Assembly: GCA_963931925.1 (NCBI GenBank)
Contig: OZ007573.1
Span: 40,107,296 to 40,171,295, forward strand
Direction of reading: 5' to 3'
Source of the DNA: Onchidella celtica
Taxonomy: Eukaryota; Mollusca; Gastropoda; Systellommatophora; Onchidiidae
DNA length: 64,000 nucleotides
The translations under genes were made by a program, and so were the position numbers. This document shows, one piece after another, positions 1 through 11,211 of the stretch (positions are counted from its first letter, which is position 1; each line of letters opens with the position of its first letter). Below the pieces are notes generated by a model. The model made no database searches and was not told where the DNA came from. It saw only the letters and a program-made list of their open reading frames with translations.

Positions 1-1001
1 ATTTAGTCTATGTGTGATAGGCTTGGCTCGTCATACCAGGCCGAAGAAGGCTATATCCTCGCGGTTAAATTTCTAGATTTCCTTTTCTCATAACAAGAAA
101 GAACCAAACCGAACGTCCGCGCTTAGCATAGGGTCATTCACCGCGGCGTGAGTGTGCTAGGCTCTAAGTGTTGCACATTTTCTTAATTAGCTTCAGCGTT
201 TTCCTTGCTCGCCGGTGAAAGAAAGAAAACTAATTACCACAAACCTGTTAGTGAGCGCTGAGATACTCAGTGAAACATGAAGCAGATCTAGAGTCTAGAC
301 CTGGATCTGTCTTCACAATATAAAACGAAATTACGTAACTTAGACTGGCAAAATCACATCATTCTCCAACCAACACTGGTATAGCTCTAGAGCCTACGTA
401 TATTATTTCACTTGTCGATTCAACCAGTGCGACAGTGATGGATTCCATGAAAAATAAAGCGTCAATGATTATACTATAAACATATGCAGAAAAACGCCCA
501 AGCATTTGACACGATGTCACACCACTGACATTCTCTTAAGATCAGTGACCCGAGATTGAAATCGACATGGATAGGTCTGTCTAAATCTATTCGTTCTGCC
601 GCCGAACTTGACTAACGTCATTCACAAACTTCTGTATTTGCTAAGCACTTACTTTTCCGTTCTCATAACACTGTGACAAAGAGCATTATTCCAGAATACC
701 GACCACAATCACAATGTCACATCTTCCTTTTCTGTATATTTCACGAGGAGGAAGTGCAACATTCCGAGACACGAACTTGCTTCTTCGAACCTGCAGCAGA
801 CACCGTTCGCAAATTTCTCTCATTTTCCTGAACCCTCCGCGCATGTGCAGTGAGGCCGCCGGAGCGCGCGTGAGAATCCCTCCAAATTTTTCGAGTGACA
901 AAACGTGGAGAGATAGAGAGATGGCGAAGCCGGAGGTGAGGGAGGGGGGGATGAAGTGCCCGCGCGACTCAGACACTGTGCTGTGTCGTCCAACCAACAT
1001 C

Positions 1002-1145
1002 ATGAAGGAGCTTTCAGCCGGGATTGTTGTAGTCTGTCTGTTATCATCCGCGGTGACACGATATCTCCTGTACTTCTCTTTTGTAACCGGCGAATATGAC
1101 GTAATGTCGCGGTGTCCAAAACTTACATTGACCGCGCCAGCGTAA
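1002..1145 (+). CDS. Possible small first exon with a hydrophobic signal-anchor
   Basis: The ATG at 1002 opens 47 codons beginning MKELSAGIVVVCLLSSAVTR. A hydrophobic stretch of about 20 residues could be a signal peptide or membrane anchor. A plausible splice donor (GAC followed by GTAATG) lies at 1100/1101, after 33 codons. The ORF lies in a CpG-rich patch, which suits a promoter-proximal exon. I do not recognise the protein and found no following exon, so this may be a chance ORF. Confidence 0.18.
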   Translation: MKELSAGIVVVCLLSSAVTRYLLYFSFVTGEYDVMSRCPKLTLTAPA

Positions 1146-1873
1146 TAAGAAACGATTTTGTAACTGGTTCGGATCTGTTAATAAACAAACGGCCAGACAC
1201 TGCTGTCTGAATAACACGTAGGTATCTCAGAGAGAATGTAGATCATAAGGAAGAATACTTGATCTGGGCAGATGTCTGAAAGAAGAAAAATTCTTTTGGA
1301 TCCGTCCTCTGAGTGAATCAAGTTTCAGTGTTTCGTCATCCATTGTCAGATTATCCCAAAAAGAAATGTACATGACCACTTTTTTTGGTTGTTGTTCGTT
1401 GTTTTTTTTATTACAAATGAATCAAATACTTTCAAGTTGGATGTTTCCAAACTGAATGTTGTTGTCATTAAAGAATCGAATCAGCGTCGACAAACAAACA
1501 CAAAATACCCGTTACTTTCATGAAGCTTCATGCAGAGTTGACCTGCTGTGTAGCCACGCATTCTTAATGGTGATTCATTACGTCATTCTATTGTGAGATG
1601 TTGTAATAATTATTAACTAATATCTTCTATGTGGCTCAAATAGCATTGACAGACAGAATAGACAAAGGTGGACTTTTTAATAGACAGACAATACGAAAAG
1701 CAGACAAAATCAGACATAAATAGTGATTTACTCTTAGCAGTTGCATCCAGTTGGTTTGTTTGTTTTAGATTTTTATGAGTGTGTGGTTGGGGGGGGGGGG
1801 GGGGCATTTTGGCGTGTTGTTTTTTTTTTGTGTGCGGTTGTTTGTTTGTTTTGAGATACCGAGAGACAGGGTA

Positions 1874-1955
1874 CGATAAGAATCACTTCATTATCCCATT
1901 ATACAATTGGCATTGGCATGAACCTAAGATTTTGAGGGCACACATATACATACTC
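1874..1955 (-). repeat. Dispersed repeat, copy 1 (LINE/SINE 3' tail type)
   Basis: This carries the motif GATAAGAATCACTTNATTATCCC, shared with 6153 and 13667. Read on the minus strand, the motif ends GGGATAATAAAGTGATTC and then a short GATAA-type tail. Such a fixed 3' end plus simple tail is the usual look of non-LTR retrotransposon or SINE 3' ends. Only the terminal 25 bases match well; the rest is diverged. Confidence 0.4.
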
Positions 1956-2156
1956 CCCTTGGCAGAAGCAATGAATGGGGTAGGGGGGTGGGGGAGGGGG
2001 TGCGCTTTGGTAAGGAATGCTGATGTTATTGTAAAGCGAGTCAGGGGGTAACCTTTAGTATAAAGTGTTATTTTAAAAGATGATGTCGCACACGCTATAG
2101 TGTGGTTATAGTGCTTTGGCTGTTGTGCTTGGATTCACGATCGCAGATTTCGAAGG

Positions 2157-2398
2157 CTCAAAAAGTTTGCTTTATTTGGGGTCTGGGTCAGTGGCAACCC
2201 ACGAAAGCAGATTAGGAGAGTTCATTATTTTTGCCATACTGCGAGTCTGGATCAGTAGTGACCCACGATAGCACATTAGGAAAGTCCATTCTTTTTGCTA
2301 TATTCGGAGCCTGCGTCAGTGGCGACCCACGATAGCAGATTAGGAAAGTTCATTATTTTTGCTACATTCAGAGTCTGGGTCAGTAGCGACCCACGAAT
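2157..2398. repeat. 64 bp tandem minisatellite, about 3.5 copies
   Basis: The motif GTCTGGGTCAGTRGC starts at 2181, 2245, 2309 and 2373, which is an exact 64 bp period. Each unit holds a small hairpin (GGGTC, six-base loop, GACCC) followed by CACGA, AGCAGATTAGG and an AT-rich segment. The copies differ by a few substitutions. The flanks are unrelated to the unit. Confidence 0.85.
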
Positions 2399-3898
2399 AC
2401 AGAGTACGCTTAGTATATTCCAAATTTACAGTACTTACATCTTTTCATTCAGTTAAAACAAAAATACTTGATGAACAGTTTGAAACATGAGACTTACATT
2501 TCCCATTAAAATTGGTCTGGGCCAGTTACCAGCTTTGCACTGGCTTGCATCACTGATGCATTGTCAAAACGTTGAGAACTGCACATACGTGTGAACAAAA
2601 CCTTACTTTGTTGCTGCACGGCTGCCACCAGGCATTATTCACCGTCTAGCGCAACATTTTGCTCTGTGACCTGATACAAAGTCAAGATTAGGGCAACTCG
2701 AATGTTATTGTTGACTTTGGCGGGGGATGCGGGGGGGGGGGGGTATAATTACATTTTCCCAGGGGAAAAACGTTGCCGACGGACGGAATACATTTCACAA
2801 ATTAGGATCGGAGTGCACAGGTCGCGTTGAAAGAGTGGGGCCATGGGGGAGGGGCTGGGGGTGGGGGTTGAAAAAGACATTTCCTTTTTTTTTTACGTGT
2901 CGGCACAGGTGTAGGCTCAAAGGGCGTGGAGGGAGGGGGGGGGGTAATGTTTTGCACTTTGCATAGCAAGTTGACAAGTTCCTGTTTTGCTTTACTTTTG
3001 GTGTTTTTGGAAATGATTCTGTCGCGATGTGGGTTAGATGGGGAGAATTCGACTGACACTCTTTCGAGGTCCGCTCCCACAATCGACGAACACACAAAAA
3101 AAATACTTGCACTCTAAAAACTAAATAAATCAATTGCTTTGATTTTTAGCAGAACTGTAGGGCAGTTTAATTACAGGAATTAATGTAACAAATATAATTA
3201 TAAATATAAATATCAATTCAAAGGCAACTGAATCTAACTAATGAAACTACAGCTTTCTATAAAGACTAACTTATTCACTCTAACTACTTGCAGGTCATAT
3301 GAGTTAGATGCCAAATAGAATCCGCGCACGTGGCGACGGATATAACAGTTTAAATTCTATTAATTCAATGAGACATGTTATGATATGGACATTTCCTCTA
3401 GACACGCCATGGAGAATGCTTGTACAACCATGCGTTGTCTGGCGGTAGCTCTGAAACTGTCTTCAAAAGTAAGTAGAACGGTTCACTTTCATCATTACAA
3501 ATTAGTATGAACTCTCACCATTAGGCCCTCACTGGGAATGAGAGCGCTGGATGTAAACGCTGTGGGTTCATATCAAACCAAGTAGCTTAGGCTCTGGAGC
3601 TTTAAAATCATGGCGCTCCTCACAATATGGACTGCTCAACTGCGTCTCTATGTCTCTCATCTGGCTGAGGACTATCGCCGTCCACCTCGTAAATGGATTG
3701 TCTACATGTGGCTTCTATCTAAGCTCTGCACGGGTTTAAATACTAAAGCTATGTCTCGACCTTCCGTCCAGATTCATACATTTGATTGGTGCAGTCGCTT
3801 CAGCTCAGCCTGCAATATTAATTTATGCTTGTCATGGCCTTGCGCCAAAATCAAGGTCAATTTTACGGTCTAGACAAAATTTAAAATGCGAAACATTA
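2399..3898. other. Non-coding stretch with G-runs
   Basis: I see no gene. There are G homopolymer runs of about 11-12 bases near 2731 and 2935 and T-rich segments. A weak tRNA-like box arrangement lies at 3520-3590 and is discussed among the rejected items. The short ORFs here lack family signatures. Confidence 0.5.
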
Positions 3899-4231
3899 AC
3901 TACTAAAATCTTCAAACCCCGTGCTTTCTACTCTTATGCACGAATTTCCGAACGCCAACTAAGCGTCTAAATAAACTACCTTTACTCGCCCCTTATCTAT
4001 GTTAATCAAAATCACGGGGTCGAGAACTGCTCTGTCATTCCTAGCTATACATTTATTCTGTCTCGCCTCTCCTTCTCTCCATCTATCAGAAAAAAGGTGT
4101 TTCAAAACAAACTGTTCACGAGAACAGCTCAAGGACAAATTACGCTGGTTATAATCAACAAGATCGTAAAAATTAACTCACTGACGTCGTGACCTAGCAC
4201 GGCATTTATGATCCTAATGTGATCATGACAG
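3899..4231. repeat. Dispersed repeat A, copy 1
   Basis: This segment aligns with 16376-16678 in the same orientation. Shared blocks include AATCACGGGGTCGAGAA, AACAAACTGTTCACGA and CGCTGGTTATAATCAAC, then a GTCGTGACC-AGCAC block. Identity looks like 70-80 percent with small gaps. I cannot assign a family; neither copy has a reading frame or clear ends. Confidence 0.7.
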
Positions 4232-4597
4232 ATTCCATGTACAGTGTGAAATGTCTCGATTTCCAGTAGGTAGTTTAAATTTTCACACCAGAATCGTTAA
4301 CTGACTTTCCCAGTTTGGTTTAACTTCATCAGTGCCTCTTGCATGCCTTTGTACTGTCTTTTACTTGAGAGAAGGAAGGGGTGAGACAGGAGAGAGAAGG
4401 GGAAGAGAACAGAGAGGCAGAAAGAAAATGTGAGAGAGTGAGAGGTTAGAATTTAATTAGCTTCTCGGCATATTAATGAGTTTATTATTTTGCCTCTACA
4501 CAAGTTTCCACACCTTGGAACAAAGACAACTAGATCTATATCATATTGTGACGCATTTTTTTGAAATCTTTTTTTTGTAAATAAATCCTCCACCTCA

Positions 4598-5236
4598 GGG
4601 GTGAAACAAACTAAGGCTGGTACAGGCGCCAGACTGGTGGCTCGCAGCTCATAGATTATGCATCACATTATATGATTTATACACTAGACACTGCCCACTC
4701 ACGAAACAGACCAAGGCTGATGTAGGCACCACCAGACTGGTAGCCCGCCGCTCATAGATTATGCATCGCATTATATGATTTATACACTAGACACTGCCCA
4801 CTCACGAAACAGACCAAGGCTGATGTGGGCACCAGACTGGTGGCTCGCTGCTCATAGTTTATGCATCGCATTATATAAATTTATACACTAGACACTGCCC
4901 ACTCACGAAACAGACCAACCCTGATGTGGGCACCAGACTGGTAGCCCGCCGCTCATAGATTATGCATCGCATTATATAAATTTATACACTAGACACTGCC
5001 CACTCACGAAACAGACCAAGGCTGATGTGGGCACCAGACTTGTGGCACACCGCCCATAAATTATGCATCACACGTAGACTAGGCACTGTCCAAGTGTCCA
5101 TACCGAGTGCCTGGTGTATTAGTGTGTTGCATAATTCATTGTGGTGTGGGCAGTCCCTAGTGTAGCCTGTTAGTGTGATGCATAGCGGCAAGCCACCAGT
5201 CTGGCGCCTACACCAGCCTTTGGTCTGTTTCACTCC
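4598..5236. mobile_element. PIF/Harbinger-like MITE with internal tandem array
   Basis: The ends are inverted repeats of about 48 bp. The left end reads GGGGTGAAACAAACTAAGGC and the reverse complement of the right end reads GGAGTGAAACAGACCAAAGG; both continue into GGCGCCAGACTGGTGGC. The flanks TCA (4595-4597) and TTA (5237-5239) fit a decayed TWA target duplication, the mark of PIF/Harbinger elements. Inside, five units of about 101 bp begin at 4603, 4703, 4806, 4907 and 5008. Each repeats the inner part of the terminal repeat followed by an AT-rich segment with TTATGCATCGCATTATAT. There is no coding capacity. The relative at 7550 shares the ends. Confidence 0.75.
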
Positions 5237-5379
5237 TTAGCTTTCCGCTGTTTCTGCTGACCTACTGACTTCCTCCCACGTGTCCTCCAACTGCGAGGCA
5301 TAGGCTTAGGGTTTGCTTCTGTGTTCCCACCACTTTCCGTTTTCGACAGGGCAAGGATTTTTTATTACATTAATTTTTA

Positions 5380-5930
5380 GGCAAGGAATAGGGGGGAGGG
5401 GTAGTTAGCTGCGGTAGGTCATGCACTGCACCACTGCAGAGCCTGTGAATTGGTATCGACCTGAGCTATAACATGCACTGAATTACTGCACGATTATTGG
5501 TATTGATTTGAAATAATATGTATAACCGCCAGTCTGTTGTAGACAGAGCGAGCTTTATTTTTTCGGGAAGGGGGGTGTATATGTATATGTGCGTGGGCGG
5601 GTGTGTGTATGGGGAGTTGGGGGAGGTAGAAAATAGTAGGTGCAGGCACCCGCTGTGAAATGATAATATAGTCCTGCAGGTTTGCTATAACATGTCACTG
5701 CGCATTAATTTTGATTTGAACTGTTTCCTGCCGCGTTCTGTTGCAAGAGGGTGCAAGATTTCTCTTTGGAGTGGGGGAAGGGTGTTATTTGGGGGAGGGG
5801 GGGGGTCAGAAGGCCGTGCACTGGCTGTGAAATTGCATAGACATGCAGTATTGTTGTAATGCATTACGTTTTGGTGTTGATTTGAACTTCTATGATGTTC
5901 ATGTGTGTGCGTCAGGGGGAAACCACCTCT
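5380..5930. repeat. Degenerate tandem repeat with G-runs, about 3 copies
   Basis: Three loosely similar segments carry TATAACATGCACTG-like and TTGATTTGAA blocks (around 5466, 5684 and 5852), separated by G-rich tracts such as GGGGGAGGGGGGGGG. Spacing is irregular, about 170-220 bp. The pattern suggests an old tandem array; alignment would be needed to set its limits. Confidence 0.45.
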
Positions 5931-6152
5931 GATTTAAAGAGGTGAAAGTGGGTGTGCGATGGGTGCGGGGGAGGGGGGGATAACATAGATAAGATAAGAT
6001 AAGTGTGAGACTGACTTTGGAGAAAGCACGACCACACGTTAACGGCCACATTGCGCTCGGAAAATGCAAACGATAGAGAGAATAATTAATTATAAAAGAA
6101 CGCTAGGACAGAAGTGGGCCCTGCCTAAAGGACCCATCAGTCACCCTCGGGA

Positions 6153-6310
6153 AAGATAAGAATCACTTTATTATCCCGTGGAGGGAAAGTCTTATTCACA
6201 TAATACATGATAACACACATCTAGCGCATCATTACATGCCACAACTTAATAACAGGCTCAACACATGTACATGAAGTGACGTGGCACTGGACCTTAGTCA
6301 AATAAGGCAT
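6153..6310 (-). repeat. Dispersed repeat, copy 2 (LINE/SINE 3' tail type)
   Basis: Starting at AGATAAGAATCACTTTATT, this aligns with 13667-13835 over about 150 bp. Shared blocks include GCATCATTACAT, CACAACT-AATAA and GAAGTGACRTGG. On the minus strand it ends in the AATAAAGTGATTCTTATCT motif, like a non-LTR element 3' end. A (GATAA) run just upstream at 5990-6003 may be a second tail. No ORF is preserved. Confidence 0.6.
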
Positions 6311-7149
6311 ACGTCTAGCTAAACGATATACTAAGGCAGAAACTGCTGTGTTCTGACAAAAATGACAATTTTCTCAATTATTCAAGATAGTTAACATTGA
6401 AAACAAACCAAACTCAAAAAGTTCTTCGCTTCTTGATGCAACTTGGTATGCTTCTTTTTTCCTTATTTTTTGGAGATTTTGTCCACAGTATAGTTGATTA
6501 CTTTTGTTAAGAATTATTTTTTTTTTACTCCAGAAACGCTTATTATAATTCTATATTTGTAATGTGTACATGTTTCAACAGTTACATTAAATACATTTTT
6601 CAGTGTAAAGACAATGTGTGTCGACGGTGTTTAATTGAGCCAAGAATGTATATGTGCAATTGCGTGCAATTTGAACATTAGGAAAGTATAGTCATGTTTG
6701 AAAGTTTGTGTAAAATCCAATGTGGCGGTTGATATGATCGGTTACCATGGCAACGGTTGGAATTATAACTAAATTGAACACCCCAGGCTGTTTCTGTCTC
6801 GCTAGTTACACAGTATCAGGATAGAAAATGCATTTTAAAAATTGAGATGTAGATTGTAGTTATCCCTGCAGCACACACACTTCAGATCTTGAAGCTTTAA
6901 ATGGCTTTTTTTTTTTTACAAGGACCACTTGGGTGTTTCATTACAAACATTGCCTGTATTTGATTTTTTACATAATTTTATAACCATTTTGTTGGGGAAT
7001 AAAGTGTTAATAAAATCAAAAATTTCAATTTAATTCATGATCTTGACTGAAAAGCGCAGGTGCGTTTCTAAAGAAGATTCTAACAAAAGATTAGTACAGA
7101 TAAATTGTAGATGAATAAATATTATACAATACATGTGCATGTTTCATAA

Positions 7150-7395
7150 TAATATCCAGGGCCACGTGGTAAAAGTTCGTAACTCGACTTTTTGTTTTCC
7201 CCAAAGTTAAGTATTCCGTATACTTGTGACCATTGACAGCCCGCAAATTGTCATAGCTTGGGATTTAAATTCGTAACCCTTAGGGTCAAAGAATGTTTTT
7301 TAAAATTGATGGTGACTATAGAGCCTGATAAAGAAAGTTATTCAGTGTTTTGTTTCCCCAGAAAAATTTGTAAAAACTGAGTTAGGATAGTATAG
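7150..7395. repeat. Dispersed repeat C, copy 1
   Basis: This aligns with 29345-29575 in the same orientation. Shared blocks are TCGTAACTCG, GACAGCCCGCA, CTGATAAAGAAAGT and GAGTTNNGATAGT. Identity is moderate. No ends, reading frame or family are visible. Confidence 0.6.
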
Positions 7396-7549
7396 CACGC
7401 AGTTTTGGATATTTCCTCACATAAATCATAATTATGTATTTAGACCTGATTATAATAATACTTAATGAGCATTTTGAACTAGGGGCCGACATTTCCCAAC
7501 TAGCCTGGGCTTGTTATCTGTACTGCAAGGGCCTGTCTGCACTGACTAA

Positions 7550-7800
7550 GGAGGGAAACAGACCAAGGCTGATGTAGACGCCAGACAGATGGCTCACTTC
7601 CATAAATTTGGCGTCATACTAGTACAATGGGTACATGCCAACTCTGCGACACAGCGGAATCCAGCTATAATGCTAGTGTGAAGCAAAATTTATGGACGGC
7701 CAACCGCCATGGGTAGTGCCTGTTGTGCTAGTGTAAAGCAAAATTTATGGACGGCGAGTCACCTGTCTAGCGCCACACCAGCCTTGGTCTGTTTCAGTCC
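7550..7800. mobile_element. PIF/Harbinger-like MITE, short form
   Basis: This 251 bp element has inverted ends beginning GGAGGGAAACAGACCAAGGC (left) and GGACTGAAACAGACCAAGGC (right, reverse complement), continuing into CCAGAC-GATGGCTCAC. It is flanked by TAA at 7547-7549 and TAA at 7801-7803, a clean 3 bp duplication. The ends match those of the 4598 element, so both belong to one family, but this copy lacks the 101 bp array. It holds a direct repeat built on AGCAAAATTTATGGACGGC. It has no coding capacity. Confidence 0.8.
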
Positions 7801-7803
7801 TAA

Positions 7804-9873
7804 CTTGTAATGTCCTGCGGAAAAGTAAAAGAATCTCGAATCAATGAGAAGTTCGAGCATTAACTTAAATTAAGCACTCCAAGCTGACGCTTGAAAGATG
7901 GGAAATTAAGTCTTCATTAGTTTTACGAGACAATTCCTTGCCAGATTACATTGTCCTGATTAACTGTGTTGGCGAATGTTTGCTGTACAAACAACCCACC
8001 CAAAGGGGACGCGCTGGTTCACAGTGCGAAGTCGGTTTAATCAAGGTGTGTCGGCGCTGATAATGAAACGCTAATTGAAGGTCGCCTGTCCTCATAATTA
8101 TCACTCAGCTTCCGTGTTCAATTCAGTGCCTACAGATAGATTATGTTGGTGTTAGGATTTATTATTGTTCAGCAGAGTCTTTGTCCAGGAATGAAGGCAG
8201 GTTCTGAAGTTTTACGACACTTTCCGATGAAACAACTAGGTTGTCTTGTCCACAGCAATTCGCTCCGCTCCGTGATTTTTACGGAACATGACGTATGAAA
8301 ATGTAAAACACTCTTTGGCTTTGTATGCTTGTCCACAGTATCCGTTCCGCTCCTCACCGCTGTAGAGGCAAAGAGTGTTTTGCTTTTTCATACGTCCTCT
8401 TCGGTAAAAAAAAAATGCTGAGAGAAGTGGATGCTGGGGTCAGCCCCCAAGGCCAGTAAGAATGCCGCGCCAAAACGACATGATTGTTTTGTCCCTGATG
8501 AAGGAACTGGTGATGAATTAAGTGGCTTTTAAAAAAAAAATTGTTTGCCTTTTCTTTAAATTCTTTTTTTGACTTGTACCTGTTTTTTGTCTGTTTGTTA
8601 ATTTGTTTGCTTGAAGAAGGGCCTCGTAGACCGAAAGCTTGTGGTGTTGTTTTTCCTCGTTAGTTCTGATTCTTTGTAATGTCTCTTTACTGATTCTTAC
8701 TCATGGCTTTGTAACGTAAAACTCTCTCTCTCTCTCTCTTTTTCTCTCTCTCTCTCTCTCTGTCTCTCTCTGTCTGACTCCATTTCCCTCTGTCTCTCTT
8801 TGTCTCTGTCTCTCTCTCTCTGCCTCTCTCTATGTCTATCTCTCTCTCTCTTTTCAGCGGTCACATAAAAAACGCGCCAAGGCATGAATGAAATAATCAA
8901 AAAAAACAAAAAACAAAGAAAGCAGCCAGGACAGAAAGAAGAGGAAATCAACTGAGGAAGAAGATGCCCATAAGGGAGCCCTTTTGAGGGCTAAGAAAGC
9001 CAAACGACGGGGTCAACAATGACAGGAAAGAAGACAAAAGCAAACAAGAAACAGGAGGCATAAATGCCAACGGCAGCGAACCTCCAAAAACAAAGACCTC
9101 AAATCTGAATGAAATAACCCCACAAATTTCCCTTCTTCATTTTAAGTTTGCACTTAATAAAACCAAGACACAAGAAAGATACAGTTATAAGGGAAATAGG
9201 CTACATCAGTTTTGTTTTGTTTTTATAATCGAAACCACACAAATAAAAATAATGTAAAAAAAATAAATAAAACTGTTACAGTATCGTAGGCTCATCAATC
9301 GATAATGTATTCAATCAAGCCGAGTGGATTCATTGTCCTTCCAAGGCCAAGGGGTAATGTAGAAACAAAAACAGAGTGTAAACTTATAGACAACAAGAAA
9401 TAATAAGGAAGGACAAAAAAAATGAGACTTGAGGTTTATCGCACAAGGGAATTATGGAGTTTTACACTATGGCTGAAAATGCCCCTGTCCTCCCCCCAAC
9501 CCCCTTCCCCGCTACTCCGCCAGTGTAGGCCTATCTGTCCATTATTCAACTCCTTCTCTCATGCCTTTTTTTTTTTAAATTGTTGTTGGCCAGATCAGGT
9601 TGGTCTTTGATGATCACGACAAATTTCGCTTTGCCAAGGCTTAATGCGCGACAGAATAGGTTTCTTTTTGTCAAAGCACGTTGGACTTCCGTACCCTGTG
9701 ACAGTTTCCTGGCTGCCAGTACAGGTTAACCCAGGTAACCCTGCCGATGCAGTGGCTCAATAATTACTACGCTTGTCACAAGCATTCGAGATTGTAATAA
9801 TATTATTCTGCCCAGGTTGGAATTTTAATTAGGACGTGATCCAACTTAACTAAGCTCTCGTTGTTTTTCTTTA
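7804..9873. other. Non-coding stretch with a CT microsatellite
   Basis: I see no gene. An imperfect (CT)n tract runs from 8721 to about 8853. The neighbouring long ORFs on the minus strand are products of that tract. Inverted-looking pieces around 8270-8400 (ACACTCTTTG near 8310 and AAAGAGTGTTTTG near 8371, both next to a Cxx-CATACG motif) suggest a small decayed foldback. Confidence 0.45.
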
Positions 9874-9881
9874 GCCTAGAC

Positions 9882-10083
9882 CAGGGGTCACCAAACTACG
9901 GCCTGCGGGCCGCATCCGGCCCGCGACGTCAGTTCATCCGGCCCGCCATGGTACTTGATTTTGTTTGATAAAACCAGGGATATCTAGAGCTACGGGATGG
10001 ACAATTATTTATTGCTTATGCGGCCCGCGCTTGTAAGTCTGTCAGTTCTCCGGCCCACTGTGAAAAAAGTTTGGTGACCCCTG
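9882..10083. mobile_element. hAT-family MITE, 202 bp
   Basis: The left end CAGGGGTCACCAAAC and the right end GTTTGGTGACCCCTG are a perfect 15 bp inverted repeat. The flanks GCCTAGAC (9874-9881) and GCCTAGAT (10084-10091) are an 8 bp target duplication with one mismatch. The CAGGGGT end and 8 bp duplication are typical of hAT elements. The inside is rich in CGGCCCGC repeats and has no ORF. Low divergence between the duplications suggests a fairly recent insertion. Confidence 0.93.
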
Positions 10084-10091
10084 GCCTAGAT

Positions 10092-10146
10092 GCACACTAG
10101 CCCAGTTTGATCGGCCTGCTAGTTGGATGGTGACGTCACGACATGA
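10092..10146. repeat. Dispersed short repeat, copy 1
   Basis: GCACACTAGCCCAGTTTGAT and the following CGTCACGACAT block recur at 22622-22667 with small changes. It begins right after the target duplication of the hAT MITE. It may be the end of an unidentified element. Confidence 0.5.
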
Positions 10147-11203
10147 TTTTCAATATAAACCGGGTTTTATTGGTAATGTCAAGACACTGAGTTTCAACGC
10201 CATCACGCGCACTACAACTGGATGATTGGCGTATCGACGTCCTTTCTCCAAACTCAAACCTAGCTTACGAACTTTGTAGATGGTCCCTGGCCCTTTGCCC
10301 GTATAAACAAAAGGGGGTGGAGGTGGGGGGTGAAGACAAGCTCATAGGAGGGGGGAGGGAGGGGTCAACAATAGCCAAAATCGAGCATACGCCCTTTATG
10401 GATTGCCCCTCATGATGGGGAAAAGCGAAGTAGCTCACAACCCCCCCTCCCTCCCCACACCCCTTTCTTTAAAATTTACACACACAAAAATCGTTCCACC
10501 TACTTGGAAGAACAACTGAAGAAGAACCTCGGTGTATCTGTACCAATTCAATATCGTTGTTTTATATTTCAACAGGTTTTTGTTTACATTACCTGCAGCA
10601 CGCACTATCATGTTGCTAAAGAAACGACTAAAGACAAGGACTGTTTTGGAAACACGAGCTATCCTTTAATACATATAATTAATACTAATAATAATAATAA
10701 TAAAACATAGCGATATAATGCTCTACCGCGTTTAAAACCAGGCTTTAAGCTTTTTACGAGATTTACATCATATCTGTGCCGATTCATGCACACACACGTA
10801 CTCAGGGGGGAAAAAAATTTGGACATTCAAAGCGCAGAAAGATAGATTCTCGGCTGATGTTTGAAAGCCATAAAAATGTTCAATATCTCTCAAACACAGA
10901 GGCAGAGATTTCCACATCTGAGGCCCTTAAAAAGACAAAAAAAGATCTTACACCCATGGTCTTCAGGGACATCTTTGGAATTTTTAACTTTTTGGTGTCT
11001 GCAGATCATCCAAAATTTCGTGACGGTACATAATGGAGCCAAATTATCCGTGCAGTCAGTTCGTGCGTTTTTGTTGCATACAGTCAGATAACCGAACTGT
11101 CACCAATCACTGACATTCTGCATTTAAGTGTTGTAATCGCTTTGTCCTCCATCGTGGCCCGGCAAGTGGCACAGTTTCATCTAACAAATAAACAGGCACC
11201 GAG
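10147..11203. other. Non-coding stretch
   Basis: I see no gene. There are G-rich and C-rich runs near 10310-10360 and 10441-10460 and a short (AAT)n run near 10684. The longest ORFs (70-85 codons) have no family features. Confidence 0.5.
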
Positions 11204-11211
11204 ATGTAGAC

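Larger units (their letters stand above)
1..2156. other. Non-coding stretch with a CpG-rich patch
   Basis: I see no recognisable gene here. Positions of about 830-1150 are richer in CpG and GC than their surroundings, as promoters or first exons can be. A run of 16 G lies near 1789-1804. A short piece of a dispersed repeat (see the entry at 1874) lies near the end. Everything else is unique-looking AT-rich sequence. Confidence 0.5.

Noticed and set aside
3520-3590. tRNA-like or SINE-like boxes (GCCTCACTGG and GGGTTCATATC)
   Set aside because: The spacing is loosely tRNA-like, but no cloverleaf with paired acceptor arms can be drawn and no second copy was seen.
8697-8951. Arg/Glu/Asp-rich minus-strand ORF
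   Set aside because: Artefact of the CT microsatellite.
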